A stretch of DNA of 64,000 bases from Acetobacterium malicum subsp. dehalogenans DSM 11527 (GTDB lineage: Bacteria; Bacillota; Clostridia; Eubacteriales; Eubacteriaceae): assembly GCF_000472665.1 (NCBI RefSeq), contig NZ_AXAC01000006.1, forward strand, positions 88,737 to 152,736, written 5' to 3'. Position 1 is the first letter of the stretch. Each line of letters opens with the position of its first letter. The translations under genes and the position numbers were made by a program. The notes under the pieces are model-generated. The model searched no databases. It saw only the letters and a list, made by a program, of their open reading frames with translations, and was not told where the DNA came from. Shown piece by piece: positions 43,597 through 53,244 of the stretch.

Positions 43597-44073
43597 TTAT
43601 TTTTCCTTTTGATATACCCCATTGGCTTCATCAAAAAGATAGCCATTGGCTAACAAAGCGTTGCAGGATCCCCGGTTCTCGGGTTCCGGCTGAACAACAA
43701 TCCGTTTTGAGTCTGAAAGCCTGAAAATCATTTCAGTCAGTAATTGAACGGTCTTTTTGCCATACCCTTTGCCTAAAAATTCCCTTTCGCCAATGAGATA
43801 GTCAATGCTGTAGGTGCCGGTCTGCGGGATATGGGCATACCATTCTTCTTTGGCATCGAGACATTGGTAAAACTGGCCGAATCCGATGGGCTTTTCTTCC
43901 CACTCGACAATGAAGTGGGTGATCCATGAAAAGGTACTGTCTCGCAATGTCACTTCCTCCATCCAGTCTTCCGGCTCGGTATACCATTTTTTGACATGGT
44001 CTTTTTTAAACCACTCCTTAAATACAGGCAAGTCACTATCTTCAAATCGTCTGAGTTTTATTTTTTCAGTCAC
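43597..44073 (-). CDS. GNAT acetyltransferase, AAC(6')-like
   Basis: 158 residues from GTG 44073 (GGGAGGTG upstream). Pattern of the Acetyltransf_8 group: LPVFKEWFKKDHVKKWYTEP at the start, IDYLIGEREFLGKGYGKKTV for acetyl-CoA binding, VVQPEPENRGSCNALLANGY near the end. This group includes aminoglycoside 6'-N-acetyltransferases, but many members are not resistance enzymes. Resistance is not proven here. Confidence 0.88.
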   Translation of the reverse strand: MTEKIKLRRFEDSDLPVFKEWFKKDHVKKWYTEPEDWMEEVTLRDSTFSWITHFIVEWEEKPIGFGQFYQCLDAKEEWYAHIPQTGTYSIDYLIGEREFLGKGYGKKTVQLLTEMIFRLSDSKRIVVQPEPENRGSCNALLANGYLFDEANGVYQKEK

Positions 44074-44183
44074 CGTGTGTCACCTCCCTTGCTCAAGAAT
44101 AGTCGATTTCATTCCGGAAATCAACTGTTAAGTCATCTTCTGCTTAGTTGTTTTTTTATTCTAACCTCATCATAAAATCCTTG

Positions 44184-45524
44184 CTACCTAGATTCCATCA
44201 TCCGCTCATCTGCTACAGCCGTCGCTTCCAGGGTTCTGACACTTCTTAACCGGGCTACCACGATCCCAACGAAGGCCAATCCGATTCCGGTGATAATGAT
44301 CAGCAGAGCATTGCCTCGGCCAGCCCCATAACCGATTACTGCACCAATGCCTGTCGCCAACGCGGTATTTCCCTGCATTAGGGGTTCAAAGACCAGATCT
44401 GCTAAAATGCCGGCAGCAATAAATGCCAGGATGTACCCCATCTGGGTAATCAAACTGATCAAACCAAAGGCCCGGCCCTGAACGCGATTGTCCAGATTGG
44501 TGCGAATCAGCACCTCGGCGCCAACCTGGATGGCTGGCATAAAAACAAACATCATAAATCCAAAGCCGGCGATCAGAACCAGATTTTCACTGATCCCAAT
44601 CAGGGCAAAGAAAACCCCGCAGCCAAATAATCCGATCGATAACATCCCTACATAGGATTTTGGCTGCTTGACCATGCTGATGCCGATACTTCCGACCATC
44701 ATCCCCATGGCAATAACCGTAGTCAGAATTCCCAGCTCCCGTTCACCAGCAATGGCCAGAACCAGCGGCTTGCTTAACATCTGCACAAACCCCAGACAGA
44801 AGGTGGCAACCGTCATGATGATAATCATCGTCATGATGCCCTTTTTTCCCCGGATGGCGGTGATGCCATCGCTGATTTCACAGCGAAACCCCGAACTGAT
44901 CACTGCGCTTTTTTTGCTGACCAATCCTTTTCTGACAAATACGATAATTAGTACCGTGGTAAAAAAAGTCAGCATATCCAGCATAATCAGGGTGCCAACC
45001 GTTGTCACCTGCAACATCAGGCCGGCAATTGCCGGGGAAATCAGCAGCTTGGCACTGCCCGCGAGCTGAACCATGCCGCCGGCCCGGGCAAAGTCTTTTG
45101 CGGGCAGAAGATCAGTAATGGTGGCCTTGAAAGCCGGTTCTGTGAGAGCTGAGAACACCGAGCTGAGTCCAACACCCATACAGATCACCACCAGCGGTGG
45201 GTTCGGATTCATCACCGCTACCAGACAGATCAGCAGTGACAATCCCGAAAACAACTCACCCAGAATCATCATCAGCCGTCGATCATAACGATCAGCCAAC
45301 ACCCCGCCCACCGGTGCCAGCAATATCGCTGGCAGAAAAGCGCAGATGGCAAAAACCCCGGTGGCGCCCACCGATCCGGTCAGCTTTAAAATATAGATCG
45401 CCAGCCCAAAATCAGTCAAGCCACTACCGATGCTGGAGATAAAGGCACCAACCACTAGGATTATAAATTTATTCATGGCGGTGTTCTGCTTTGCGACGCC
45501 CTTAATTGTCCGTTGTTGTTTCAT
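44184..45524 (-). CDS. MFS transporter with 12 helices
   Basis: 446 residues from ATG 45524 (GGAGG before it; the frame opens 12 codons earlier). Twelve membrane segments, with the MFS loop GGVLADRYDRRLMMILGELF between helices 2 and 3. Related to the MdfA/YfiS-type exporters of Firmicutes and paralogous to the transporter at 55000. It follows a TetR gene and has a TetR-type operator between the two. Confidence 0.9.
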   Translation of the reverse strand: MKQQRTIKGVAKQNTAMNKFIILVVGAFISSIGSGLTDFGLAIYILKLTGSVGATGVFAICAFLPAILLAPVGGVLADRYDRRLMMILGELFSGLSLLICLVAVMNPNPPLVVICMGVGLSSVFSALTEPAFKATITDLLPAKDFARAGGMVQLAGSAKLLISPAIAGLMLQVTTVGTLIMLDMLTFFTTVLIIVFVRKGLVSKKSAVISSGFRCEISDGITAIRGKKGIMTMIIIMTVATFCLGFVQMLSKPLVLAIAGERELGILTTVIAMGMMVGSIGISMVKQPKSYVGMLSIGLFGCGVFFALIGISENLVLIAGFGFMMFVFMPAIQVGAEVLIRTNLDNRVQGRAFGLISLITQMGYILAFIAAGILADLVFEPLMQGNTALATGIGAVIGYGAGRGNALLIIITGIGLAFVGIVVARLRSVRTLEATAVADERMMESR

Positions 45525-45579
45525 TGTGGTTCCTCCAATTTTCTTTATTTGTTTCTTCATTCATCAACCATCGCCAATC

Positions 45580-45595
45580 GACTGTCGGTCGGTAT
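45580..45595. promoter_or_regulatory. TetR operator upstream of the MFS gene
   Basis: GACTGTCGGTCGGTA, the TetR/AcrR-type PuACCGACCGACNGTC pattern in reverse. A related site, ACCATCGGTCGACAGT, lies before tetR at 46279-46294. Confidence 0.55.
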
Positions 45596-45633
45596 ATGGG
45601 CAAAAAAATTTTACAAATGTCGCCCAGTTTTAG

Positions 45634-46257
45634 TTAGGCAAACATTTGTAAAAAGTCCTTTAGCTCTCCTGCTCCGGTTCCCAGCATTCTTTCCATATTG
45701 GCCAGAAAGCCCTGGATCTTTGCCGGATACTCGGTCATCCCCCAGTCCATAATATTGCAGTCAAACAACATATGGCCCAGCAGTAAAATCGACTCAATCG
45801 TTTCCCGGGGATAATCCAGATGAAAAAGATCGGCTGCTACGCCTTCGGCCACCGCAACTTCCAGTAGCGGGGTCATCCGCTTAAGCATGGTTTTGGTGTA
45901 TAATTGTTCGAGTTTGGCATTGTCGACCTTGTGCATTTCGTCCCTGATCTCCTCTGATCCTTCAAACTCCGGGGACTGGGCCATAATTGCCATCATGATC
46001 CGGTTGATCAACGGTACCGATTTGTCCTTCAGAATCTGCTCGGCCCGTTTAGCGCCTTCTTCGACAATATCCAGAATGATGGCTGCCAACACCTCTTCTT
46101 TGGAATTGAAATAATAATAAAAAGTACCTTTAGCAATGTCCACAATTTTCAAAATATCATTCACCGTGGTCTGTTCATAACCCTTGGTGACAAAGAGTTC
46201 CCGCGCTACCATCAGGATTTCCTGTCGGCGGACTTCGCCTTCTTTGACCGTCTTCAT
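45634..46257 (-). CDS. TetR-family regulator
   Basis: 207 residues. HTH: ILMVARELFVTKGYEQTTVN, DIAKGTFYYYFNSKEEVLAA. AGGAGGTG gives a strong ribosome binding site. Directly upstream of the MFS gene; shared operator-like sequences suggest it represses itself and the exporter. Confidence 0.92.
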   Translation of the reverse strand: MKTVKEGEVRRQEILMVARELFVTKGYEQTTVNDILKIVDIAKGTFYYYFNSKEEVLAAIILDIVEEGAKRAEQILKDKSVPLINRIMMAIMAQSPEFEGSEEIRDEMHKVDNAKLEQLYTKTMLKRMTPLLEVAVAEGVAADLFHLDYPRETIESILLLGHMLFDCNIMDWGMTEYPAKIQGFLANMERMLGTGAGELKDFLQMFA

Positions 46258-46278
46258 TGAGCACCTCCTGTTTTGCCG

Positions 46279-46294
46279 ACCATCGGTCGACAGT
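46279..46294. promoter_or_regulatory. TetR operator upstream of the tetR gene at 45634
   Basis: ACCATCGGTCGACAGT, related to the site at 45580-45595 on the other strand (shared ACTGTCG-2 bases-CG-T core). Confidence 0.5.
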
Positions 46295-46362
46295 TAGATA
46301 GTAAAATAAATCTTGCTATCTGTCAAGATTTATTTTTAGAAAGCTATCGGTATGCTGCAAAG

Positions 46363-46384
46363 AAAAGCCGTGGATTCGGCTTTT
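46363..46384 (-). terminator. Probable terminator of the NRPS gene
   Basis: AAAAGCCG (46363-46370) and CGGCTTTT (46377-46384) with a 6-base loop, 75 bases past the NRPS stop; CTTTGC follows on the minus strand. Confidence 0.65.
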
Positions 46385-46458
46385 CCCCAGTTACAACTAT
46401 TTTCTGCAGCAGTCCATTTCATAGATAATCGATAAGTAAAATAGCACGATCTCTTTGC

Positions 46459-49400
46459 TTAATTCTCGTCAACATCAAAGAACCCCAGCCCATCCAGGGC
46501 CGCAATCGATTTGTGCATGTAGGTTTCGTTGGTAATCGGCCAACTGTGCTCGATCCGGTACAGCACTTCGGTGGTGAAGCGATTTTCGGGATCAATCGGG
46601 TAAACGTTGTTGACAGTGTCGCTGGTCAGGTAGACAATCAGCCCGGAAATGGCCGGGGCCACCTCGGCATCGGCCATGCCGGCCTGAAGGGCGGCGCCGA
46701 AATCGGCGTCAGAGACCACCGCAATGTTAAAGCCGTAGGCGTTCATTTCGGCCAGCACGTCGGCCATATAGACGGTATGGTTGTTGTAGGGGTGGAACAC
46801 CGTCAGCTCACGGTTGGTCTGGGACAGCTTCAAAATGGCGTGGGCGGTGGTATCAATCGGCGAAAACTCGACCGCCTGACTGAGCGCGCTGACGGGGAAC
46901 TGGCCGAGAATCTTATAGCCTTTGAGGCCCCGCATAAAGCCATTATGGAGGAAGTTGATCTGGAACTCGCCATCGCTGTTGCGGCTCATCAGGTTACCAA
47001 CCCGCATGATCTTGGCGGCTAAGCCGGCCTCGGCGACAGCGGCCAGCACCGCCCGTTCGGCCAGAAACTTGGAATGAACATAGGCGTTTTCGAGACTCTG
47101 GTCAAAGTACAGCTCGTTTTCGCGAATCCGTTTGTCCTGGGGTGGGGCGCCGTTGATGCCTTCGCCGGCGATGCTGACGGTGGAGACCTGAATCAGTTGC
47201 TGGCCGGTTTTGAGACACAGCGCAATCAGGTTTTCAACCCCGCGGACATTGATCTTTTCGAGGGTATCATCGGCGACGAAATGCTTGACGCAGGCGGCGC
47301 AATTAATAACGGTATCAGCGGCCACCGCCTCCAGCGCGGTGAGGCTGTCGGGATTGGTGATATCGCCTTCGACACAGAAGATCCGGCTGCCGAACAGCTC
47401 ATCGTAATCGCGGTTGAAATAGTAGACCAGCATCGTTTTGATCCGCTGTTCCAGCGACCGGGCCTTGCCCTTGCGGATAAAGCAGGTCACCTTGCCGTCA
47501 TAATGATCGAGGAATTCTTTGAGAATATGAGTCCCCAAAAATCCGGTGGCACCGGTTAAGATGATATCGCCCAGCGGGCTGGTCGCCAGGCTGGCCAGAT
47601 TGGCTGCATCGTTGGCGGCCAGCACTGGGGTCAGCTTCTGGTAGTCAAAGTTTTTGATCACGTCGGTCGGGTCAACGGTGGCGGCGACGTGTTTTTCAAT
47701 CAAGGCCGCCAGCTTCTGAATCGTTTTGTACTCAAACAGATCGGCATAGGCCAACGGAATCTGCTGACTCAAACATTTCATCGCGACCTTTGTGGCCGAA
47801 ATCGAGGTGCCACCGATGGCAAAGAAATCGTCCAGCACCGAGACGGTGTCGAGGCCCAGTGTTGACGCGAAAATTTCCGCCAGTTGTTTTTCCAGCACGG
47901 TTTCCGGAGCCAGATAGTCGGCCGTCTTGATGCCGGTTTCGGGCTGGGGCAGGGCTTTTTTATCGACCTTGCCGCCAGGGGTCAGGGGCATCGTTTCGAG
48001 CAGCACATAGAAGGTCGGAATCATATATTCGGGCAGCTGAGATAGCAGCAGATGGTGCCAGACCTTGGGATCAATGGCTTCTGCGGGCCCGGTGTAGTAG
48101 CCAACGATATATTGGTTGCCACCCTGTTCCAGCACCGTCACGGCAGTTTCTTTGATCCCCGGGTGGGCCAGCATCGCCCCTTCAATTTCGCTGAGCTCAA
48201 TCCGATAACCGCGGATCTTGACCTGGGAATCAATCCGGCCGATGTATTCAATCAGGCCATCGCCGCGCCGGCGGACCATATCCCCGGTGTGGTACAGTAC
48301 CTGATCGTCAGGTCCACTGGCAAAGGGGTTGGGCACAAAAGCGGCAGCGGTTTTTTCGGGCAGGTTGTGATAGCCGCGGCCAATCTGGCGACCGGCATGA
48401 CAAAGCTCGCCGGGTCGTCCCACCGGCACCGGATGGAGCTGTTCATCAACCACATAGGAACGGACATTGATCAATGATTTGCCGATCGGGATATTGCGGT
48501 ATTCCCGGTCGACGTTGAAAATCGTCGTTTCGACCGTGCTTTCGGTGGGGCCGTAGGCATTGACGACGGTATAGGGACGATCGTAATAATGCTTCAGTTT
48601 TTCGCCGCCGACGACGATATGGGTCAAGCTGGAGTCACCGGTCATATTGTCGATAATGATTTCGCCCATCTGGGTCGGAAAGACAGCCACGTTGATGGCT
48701 TCATCCTTCAGGATCTGGCAAACCTTGACGGCATCCTTGCGGTCGGCTTCGGCAAACAGGTAGAGTAGCGCGCCGTTGGCCAGATAGGGGAAGATTCCCA
48801 CCACCGAGGCATCAAAGCAGAAGCTCGAATACTGGGCGCAGCGGGTTGCGTCGGTGACCTTTTGGTTGATTGTTTCATTAAAAATCAGGTTGCTGAGATT
48901 ATCATGGCTGATCATCACACCCTTGGGTTTGCCGGTGGAGCCGGAGGTATAAATCATATAGGCCAGATCTTCGCCCTCGGGTTTGCTGGCCTGCCAGCTT
49001 TTATCCGGCTGGTGGGAGACCGCAGAAATGGCACCCAGATTAATGGTCTGGTTCGGGAAAAAGCGGGTCATCGCCTGAAATTCATCGACATAAAGCAGAA
49101 TGTCGGCGGCGGAATCCTCCAGCATATAGCGGATCCGGTCTTCCGGGTATTCGGGGTCCAGCGGCACATAGGCGGCACCAGCCTTCATCGCAGCGATGAC
49201 GCCGATGATAAACTCCCGGGTCCGACCGGACAGTACCCCGATAAAGTCTTCTTTCTTAACGCCGGCGGCCAGCAGCTGGACGGCCAGGGCATCCGAGGCG
49301 GCATCGAGCTGGGCATAGCTGATGCTACCCTTACGATCCTGAACCGCCGGGCGATCCGGGTATTGGGCCGCGGCGGTTGTGAACAGATCGACAAAGGTGT

Positions 49401-52400
49401 GGCCGTAAAAGCGGGGATCATCGACCATCTCCCGGTCTTCATCAAAGAGCAGTTTAATCTGATCCAAATCGTCGGTAACCAGAGCCTGTTCGGCGGCCAG
49501 GGCGAGATTCTCAAGCAGGGCGTCGATGGAGCTGTCTTCATAACGATTACTCTCGAAGGTGGCCCGGAAATGGTAGCGGCCTTCGCGGATTGAGACCTCT
49601 ACGGAAATCGCTGCGATGACCCCTTCGCTCATCACTTCCAGGGCTTCGGTGGGCCGACCAGCGAGGCTGTCAAACTCAAAATTATCGCCCTGATAGACAA
49701 ACATGATATCGGCGCTGATGCCAAAGGCCCGGCTGATTTCAGCAAAGGAGTAGATATCGTGATCCATGCTGTCAATCAGTTGGTTTTTGGTGGTGGTAAA
49801 CAGTTCGCTGGAGGGAACTCCCAGTTGGCAGTAAACCGGCAGGGTTTTAACAAACATCCCGATGGCGCGGTCGGTCCGGGAATCGCTGCGGCCGTTGTAG
49901 ATGGTGGTAAAGACGCTGTGATTTTTTTGGTTGTAGCGGCCCAGCAGATATCCGAACAGGCCGACAAAAAAGGCGTTGGGACTGAGCTTCCGGGCTTCAC
50001 AATAGCTGGCCACGGCGGCTACCTCCAGCTGATCCGGGATCAGGCTGACGATGCCCAGAGTTTTTTCGGCCTCGTTTTTGTCCGGGCCGGGTAAAAAATC
50101 GGTGTCACAACCCGAAAAAAGATCGGCGTAATAGGCTTGGGCTTCGGGGTATTCAGCCCCGGCCCGGCTCAGTTGCTCGTCCCGGGCGGCGTCAAAACTG
50201 CTGTAGCTTTCCGGCTCCAGGGCGGCCCCACCATAGGCCCGGTTGATGTCCTCGATCAGAATCACCAGCGAGGTGCCGTCGCAGATGCTGTGATGGATAT
50301 CAATAAAGAAATAGTTACCGTCCCGGGTCTGGAACAAGGACGCATTGAACAACCGCCCATCAATCAGTTTAAAGGGCGTGACCAGCTTGTCCTTATCCAG
50401 ATAATCGCGGATCCGCAGGGTAAAGGGGCTGTCATCCCGGCGCCGCTGCATAATTTCACCGTCATCGTCCATAAAGAAGCGGGTTTTAATATAGGCATGG
50501 GCCTCAATGGCCGCTTCAACCGCAGTTTTCAGCCGGGGCAGAGCAACATCGGGATGAAGTTTAAACAAGAACGGGATATGATAAAGCAGTTCCTGCGGTT
50601 TGGCCATCGATTCAACAAACAAGCCCATCTGGGTTTGGGTCAGCGGGTAGGCATCCAGTTTGGCCGTGACGGTGGCCGGAGCGGCGGCCGCCGCGGTCAT
50701 CAGAAAGGCTTCCAGCTGGGCGACGGTATTGTGGGCCTTTAAATCGCGGCTCTTGACAACCACCTCAAAAAGCTGGGACAACCGCACGTTCAGGGACACG
50801 GTGCCGATGGAGGTTAACCCGGCTTCCTGCAGATCAGTATTGATGCCGAACTGATCATGACCGAGAATTGCGGCAACACAGTCAAAGATCTGCTGCTGGG
50901 TCGGGTTTTGCGGTGGGGTCAGGTCCATCTGCTGCTTGACCGGCAGCGGCAGGGCCTTTTTATTGACCTTCATGTTCTGGTTCAGCGGAATCGCCTCCAG
51001 TTGCATCGTCACTGCCGGCACCATATAAGGCGGCTTTTCAGCTTCAATAAAAGCGTTGAGGGCGGCAACGTCAACCGGGGTATCAGCCACCACATAGGCG
51101 ACAATATATTTAACGCCACTGGGATCATCATAGGCGACGACGGTGATGTCTTTAATGCCCGGGAACTGGCGGATCACCGCTTCAATTTCGGTCAGCTCGA
51201 CCCGGAAGCCGCGGATTTTGATCTGGGCATCCCGGCGGCCGACAAATTCAATATTGCCGTCAGGCCGATAGCGGACGATATCGCCAGAATAATAGATCCG
51301 GTCATAGGGGGCCTGATCATCAAAGGGGTTGGGACCAAAGGCCGCGGCGGTGGCATCGGGTCGGTTGAGGTACCCCCGGGCGACGTGCATCCCGGCAATA
51401 CACAGTTCCCCGGGCACGCCAATCGGCACCTGCCGCTTATAACGGTCGAGGATATAGATCTTGACATTATCCAAGGCCTTGCCGATGGGGATATTGTCAT
51501 AGTCGCCGTCGACCAGAAAACTGGTGGCAATGACGGTCGTTTCGGTGGGGCCATAAAGGTTGTGGAAATGGTAGCGGGGTGGGTGAATCGTCGCCAGTTT
51601 TTCGCCCCCGGTGGACAGGTGCTTAAGCGAATAATTGGTGATCGTATCGGCAAACTGGCGGCCCACCTGGGTGGTCATAAAGGCATGGGAGATCTTGTTC
51701 GTCTCAAAATAGTCATTGAGCCGCAGCAGATCGAGGCGGATCTCATCGGCAATGATATGCAGGGTGCCGCCGACGGTCAGCACCGGATAGGTGTCCATCA
51801 TACTGGCATCAAAACCAAAGCTGGCGTAGGCCGCTATTCGGGCGCGCTCATCGAGATCATAGTAACGGTTGTACCAGTGGCAAAAACAGACCAGGTTACG
51901 GTGTTCCAGCATCACCCCTTTGGGGGTTCCGGTGGAGCCGGAGGTGTAGAGCATAATAAACAGATCCTCGGGCCGGGGATCTTCGAGCAGCGTATCGCTG
52001 TCGGGCAGGGCCTTGATATCCTTAGTCAGGATCACCTGACCGGCGTAATCCGGCACCAGCCCCAGCAGTTCGGCATCGGCAATCATCAGCCGGGCCTGGG
52101 TGTCGTTAATCATAAAGCTCAGCCGCTCGCTGGGATAGGACGGATCGAGCGGCTGATAGGCGGCACCGGCTTTGAGCACCCCAATCGAAGTGATCGTCAT
52201 CAGCTCACTTTTGGCCAGCAGAATCGGGACAATGTCCTCCCGGCCAATGCCCAAGCTTTTGATATGTTTGGCCAGCCGGTCGGTCACGTCATCAAGCTGC
52301 GCATAGGTAAGCCGGACCTCCTGATAGACCAGGGCAATATTGTCCGGGATCTGACGGGCCTGGTTGCGCAGCATATCGACCATCGTCAGGCTGCTATCGT

Positions 52401-53166
52401 AGGCCACCGCGGTACGGTTAAAGGTCTCACAGCGGAGCCACTCGGCCTCGGAAATCAGGGCGATCTCAGAAAGCTTGGGAGCCGTCAGAAAACCACCGAT
52501 GCTCCGCTCGATCAGATCGACCAGACTGAGGATGGTTTCTTCCTTATATAAGTCACTGCGGTAGTGTAGAGCCAGGGCAAAGCTGTCGCCCTTGGGTCTG
52601 ACCTCTAATGCCAGATGGGCGTGACCGAGATCAGTGGCCGCCGGGGTTTCATTAAATACAAAGCGCAGATCGGCGCTGAGATCCAGCTCCCGGGTCATCT
52701 GGAAAAAGGCCCAGTGATGATGGTCGAGGGTCTCCTGATAGTTACTCTGGACCGCCGCCAGGTATGCGGTCAGCGGGAGCTCTTCATCGATCTTAAGATG
52801 CAGCGGCAGGATTCCGTCGGGGTTGGGGGCTGGCTGGAAACACAAAACACTTTCGTCCTGGCCGCTGAACTTGGCCAGGGTATAGGCGAAGGCCGCTAAA
52901 AAAAGCACCTCCGGGCTGATTTGGGCGGTACTCAGTAGGGCCGTGATCGCCGCCGGGGCAAAGAGTCGCGACCAATCGCTGCTGATCGCGGCATCGGGGG
53001 CGGCCGTCCGGCTGAGGTGCTCGGGGAAGTCATAAATCGGGTGGGAATCAATTTCCAGTCCAGCAAAAATAGCAGTGAAATAATCACGGCTCTGGTTGAT
53101 CAGGTTTTGCTGGTCACTGGTTTCGGTTACAGTCGCATCGGACTGGCTAATGTTAACGTTTTTCAT
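46459..53166 (-). CDS. Dimodular NRPS with terminal reductase (half C-A-T-C-A-T-R)
   Basis: 2235 residues. Domains in order: residues 1-240 the C-terminal lobe of a condensation domain without HHxxxDG; A1 about 260-740 (YTSGSTGTPKGV at 407); T1 with LTSIG serine about 784; full C domain about 845-1265 (HHSICDG at 959); A2 about 1290-1725 (YTSGSTGKPKGV at 1407); T2 with GGTSI about 1785; NAD(P)-binding reductase about 1860-2235 (TGATGFLG at 1870, YVHSK at 2027). It should join two amino acids and release them as an aldehyde that cyclises to a pyrazinone, as AusA does for aureusimines. By-eye specificity residues: A1 D-A-M-F-S-G-L-V-I, A2 D-A-V-V-V-G-A-V-E; I cannot name the amino acids. Its DNA is visibly more GC-rich than its neighbours. 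Confidence 0.93.
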   Translation of the reverse strand: MKNVNISQSDATVTETSDQQNLINQSRDYFTAIFAGLEIDSHPIYDFPEHLSRTAAPDAAISSDWSRLFAPAAITALLSTAQISPEVLFLAAFAYTLAKFSGQDESVLCFQPAPNPDGILPLHLKIDEELPLTAYLAAVQSNYQETLDHHHWAFFQMTRELDLSADLRFVFNETPAATDLGHAHLALEVRPKGDSFALALHYRSDLYKEETILSLVDLIERSIGGFLTAPKLSEIALISEAEWLRCETFNRTAVAYDSSLTMVDMLRNQARQIPDNIALVYQEVRLTYAQLDDVTDRLAKHIKSLGIGREDIVPILLAKSELMTITSIGVLKAGAAYQPLDPSYPSERLSFMINDTQARLMIADAELLGLVPDYAGQVILTKDIKALPDSDTLLEDPRPEDLFIMLYTSGSTGTPKGVMLEHRNLVCFCHWYNRYYDLDERARIAAYASFGFDASMMDTYPVLTVGGTLHIIADEIRLDLLRLNDYFETNKISHAFMTTQVGRQFADTITNYSLKHLSTGGEKLATIHPPRYHFHNLYGPTETTVIATSFLVDGDYDNIPIGKALDNVKIYILDRYKRQVPIGVPGELCIAGMHVARGYLNRPDATAAAFGPNPFDDQAPYDRIYYSGDIVRYRPDGNIEFVGRRDAQIKIRGFRVELTEIEAVIRQFPGIKDITVVAYDDPSGVKYIVAYVVADTPVDVAALNAFIEAEKPPYMVPAVTMQLEAIPLNQNMKVNKKALPLPVKQQMDLTPPQNPTQQQIFDCVAAILGHDQFGINTDLQEAGLTSIGTVSLNVRLSQLFEVVVKSRDLKAHNTVAQLEAFLMTAAAAAPATVTAKLDAYPLTQTQMGLFVESMAKPQELLYHIPFLFKLHPDVALPRLKTAVEAAIEAHAYIKTRFFMDDDGEIMQRRRDDSPFTLRIRDYLDKDKLVTPFKLIDGRLFNASLFQTRDGNYFFIDIHHSICDGTSLVILIEDINRAYGGAALEPESYSSFDAARDEQLSRAGAEYPEAQAYYADLFSGCDTDFLPGPDKNEAEKTLGIVSLIPDQLEVAAVASYCEARKLSPNAFFVGLFGYLLGRYNQKNHSVFTTIYNGRSDSRTDRAIGMFVKTLPVYCQLGVPSSELFTTTKNQLIDSMDHDIYSFAEISRAFGISADIMFVYQGDNFEFDSLAGRPTEALEVMSEGVIAAISVEVSIREGRYHFRATFESNRYEDSSIDALLENLALAAEQALVTDDLDQIKLLFDEDREMVDDPRFYGHTFVDLFTTAAAQYPDRPAVQDRKGSISYAQLDAASDALAVQLLAAGVKKEDFIGVLSGRTREFIIGVIAAMKAGAAYVPLDPEYPEDRIRYMLEDSAADILLYVDEFQAMTRFFPNQTINLGAISAVSHQPDKSWQASKPEGEDLAYMIYTSGSTGKPKGVMISHDNLSNLIFNETINQKVTDATRCAQYSSFCFDASVVGIFPYLANGALLYLFAEADRKDAVKVCQILKDEAINVAVFPTQMGEIIIDNMTGDSSLTHIVVGGEKLKHYYDRPYTVVNAYGPTESTVETTIFNVDREYRNIPIGKSLINVRSYVVDEQLHPVPVGRPGELCHAGRQIGRGYHNLPEKTAAAFVPNPFASGPDDQVLYHTGDMVRRRGDGLIEYIGRIDSQVKIRGYRIELSEIEGAMLAHPGIKETAVTVLEQGGNQYIVGYYTGPAEAIDPKVWHHLLLSQLPEYMIPTFYVLLETMPLTPGGKVDKKALPQPETGIKTADYLAPETVLEKQLAEIFASTLGLDTVSVLDDFFAIGGTSISATKVAMKCLSQQIPLAYADLFEYKTIQKLAALIEKHVAATVDPTDVIKNFDYQKLTPVLAANDAANLASLATSPLGDIILTGATGFLGTHILKEFLDHYDGKVTCFIRKGKARSLEQRIKTMLVYYFNRDYDELFGSRIFCVEGDITNPDSLTALEAVAADTVINCAACVKHFVADDTLEKINVRGVENLIALCLKTGQQLIQVSTVSIAGEGINGAPPQDKRIRENELYFDQSLENAYVHSKFLAERAVLAAVAEAGLAAKIMRVGNLMSRNSDGEFQINFLHNGFMRGLKGYKILGQFPVSALSQAVEFSPIDTTAHAILKLSQTNRELTVFHPYNNHTVYMADVLAEMNAYGFNIAVVSDADFGAALQAGMADAEVAPAISGLIVYLTSDTVNNVYPIDPENRFTTEVLYRIEHSWPITNETYMHKSIAALDGLGFFDVDEN

Positions 53167-53244
53167 GTAGAGTCGTTCCTTTCCTGAATATGAGATTGAG
53201 TATTGAATAGTTTGCGATGTATCTAATTTAGGGAATAAATATGA

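Noticed and set aside
43597..44073. Aminoglycoside resistance gene
   Set aside because: The GNAT has the AAC(6')-like fold pattern but nothing shows aminoglycoside specificity; called only as a GNAT.
48940..51960. Repeated DNA between 48.9 and 52.0 kb (TSGSTG coding segments)
   Set aside because: The similarity is due to the two adenylation domains of the NRPS, not to a mobile repeat.
50857..52551. 564-codon open frame on the plus strand inside the NRPS gene
   Set aside because: It is antisense to the clearly coding A1-T1 region, has no ribosome binding site and its sequence is low-complexity (Gly, Asp, His-rich) as expected of a shadow frame in GC-rich coding DNA.
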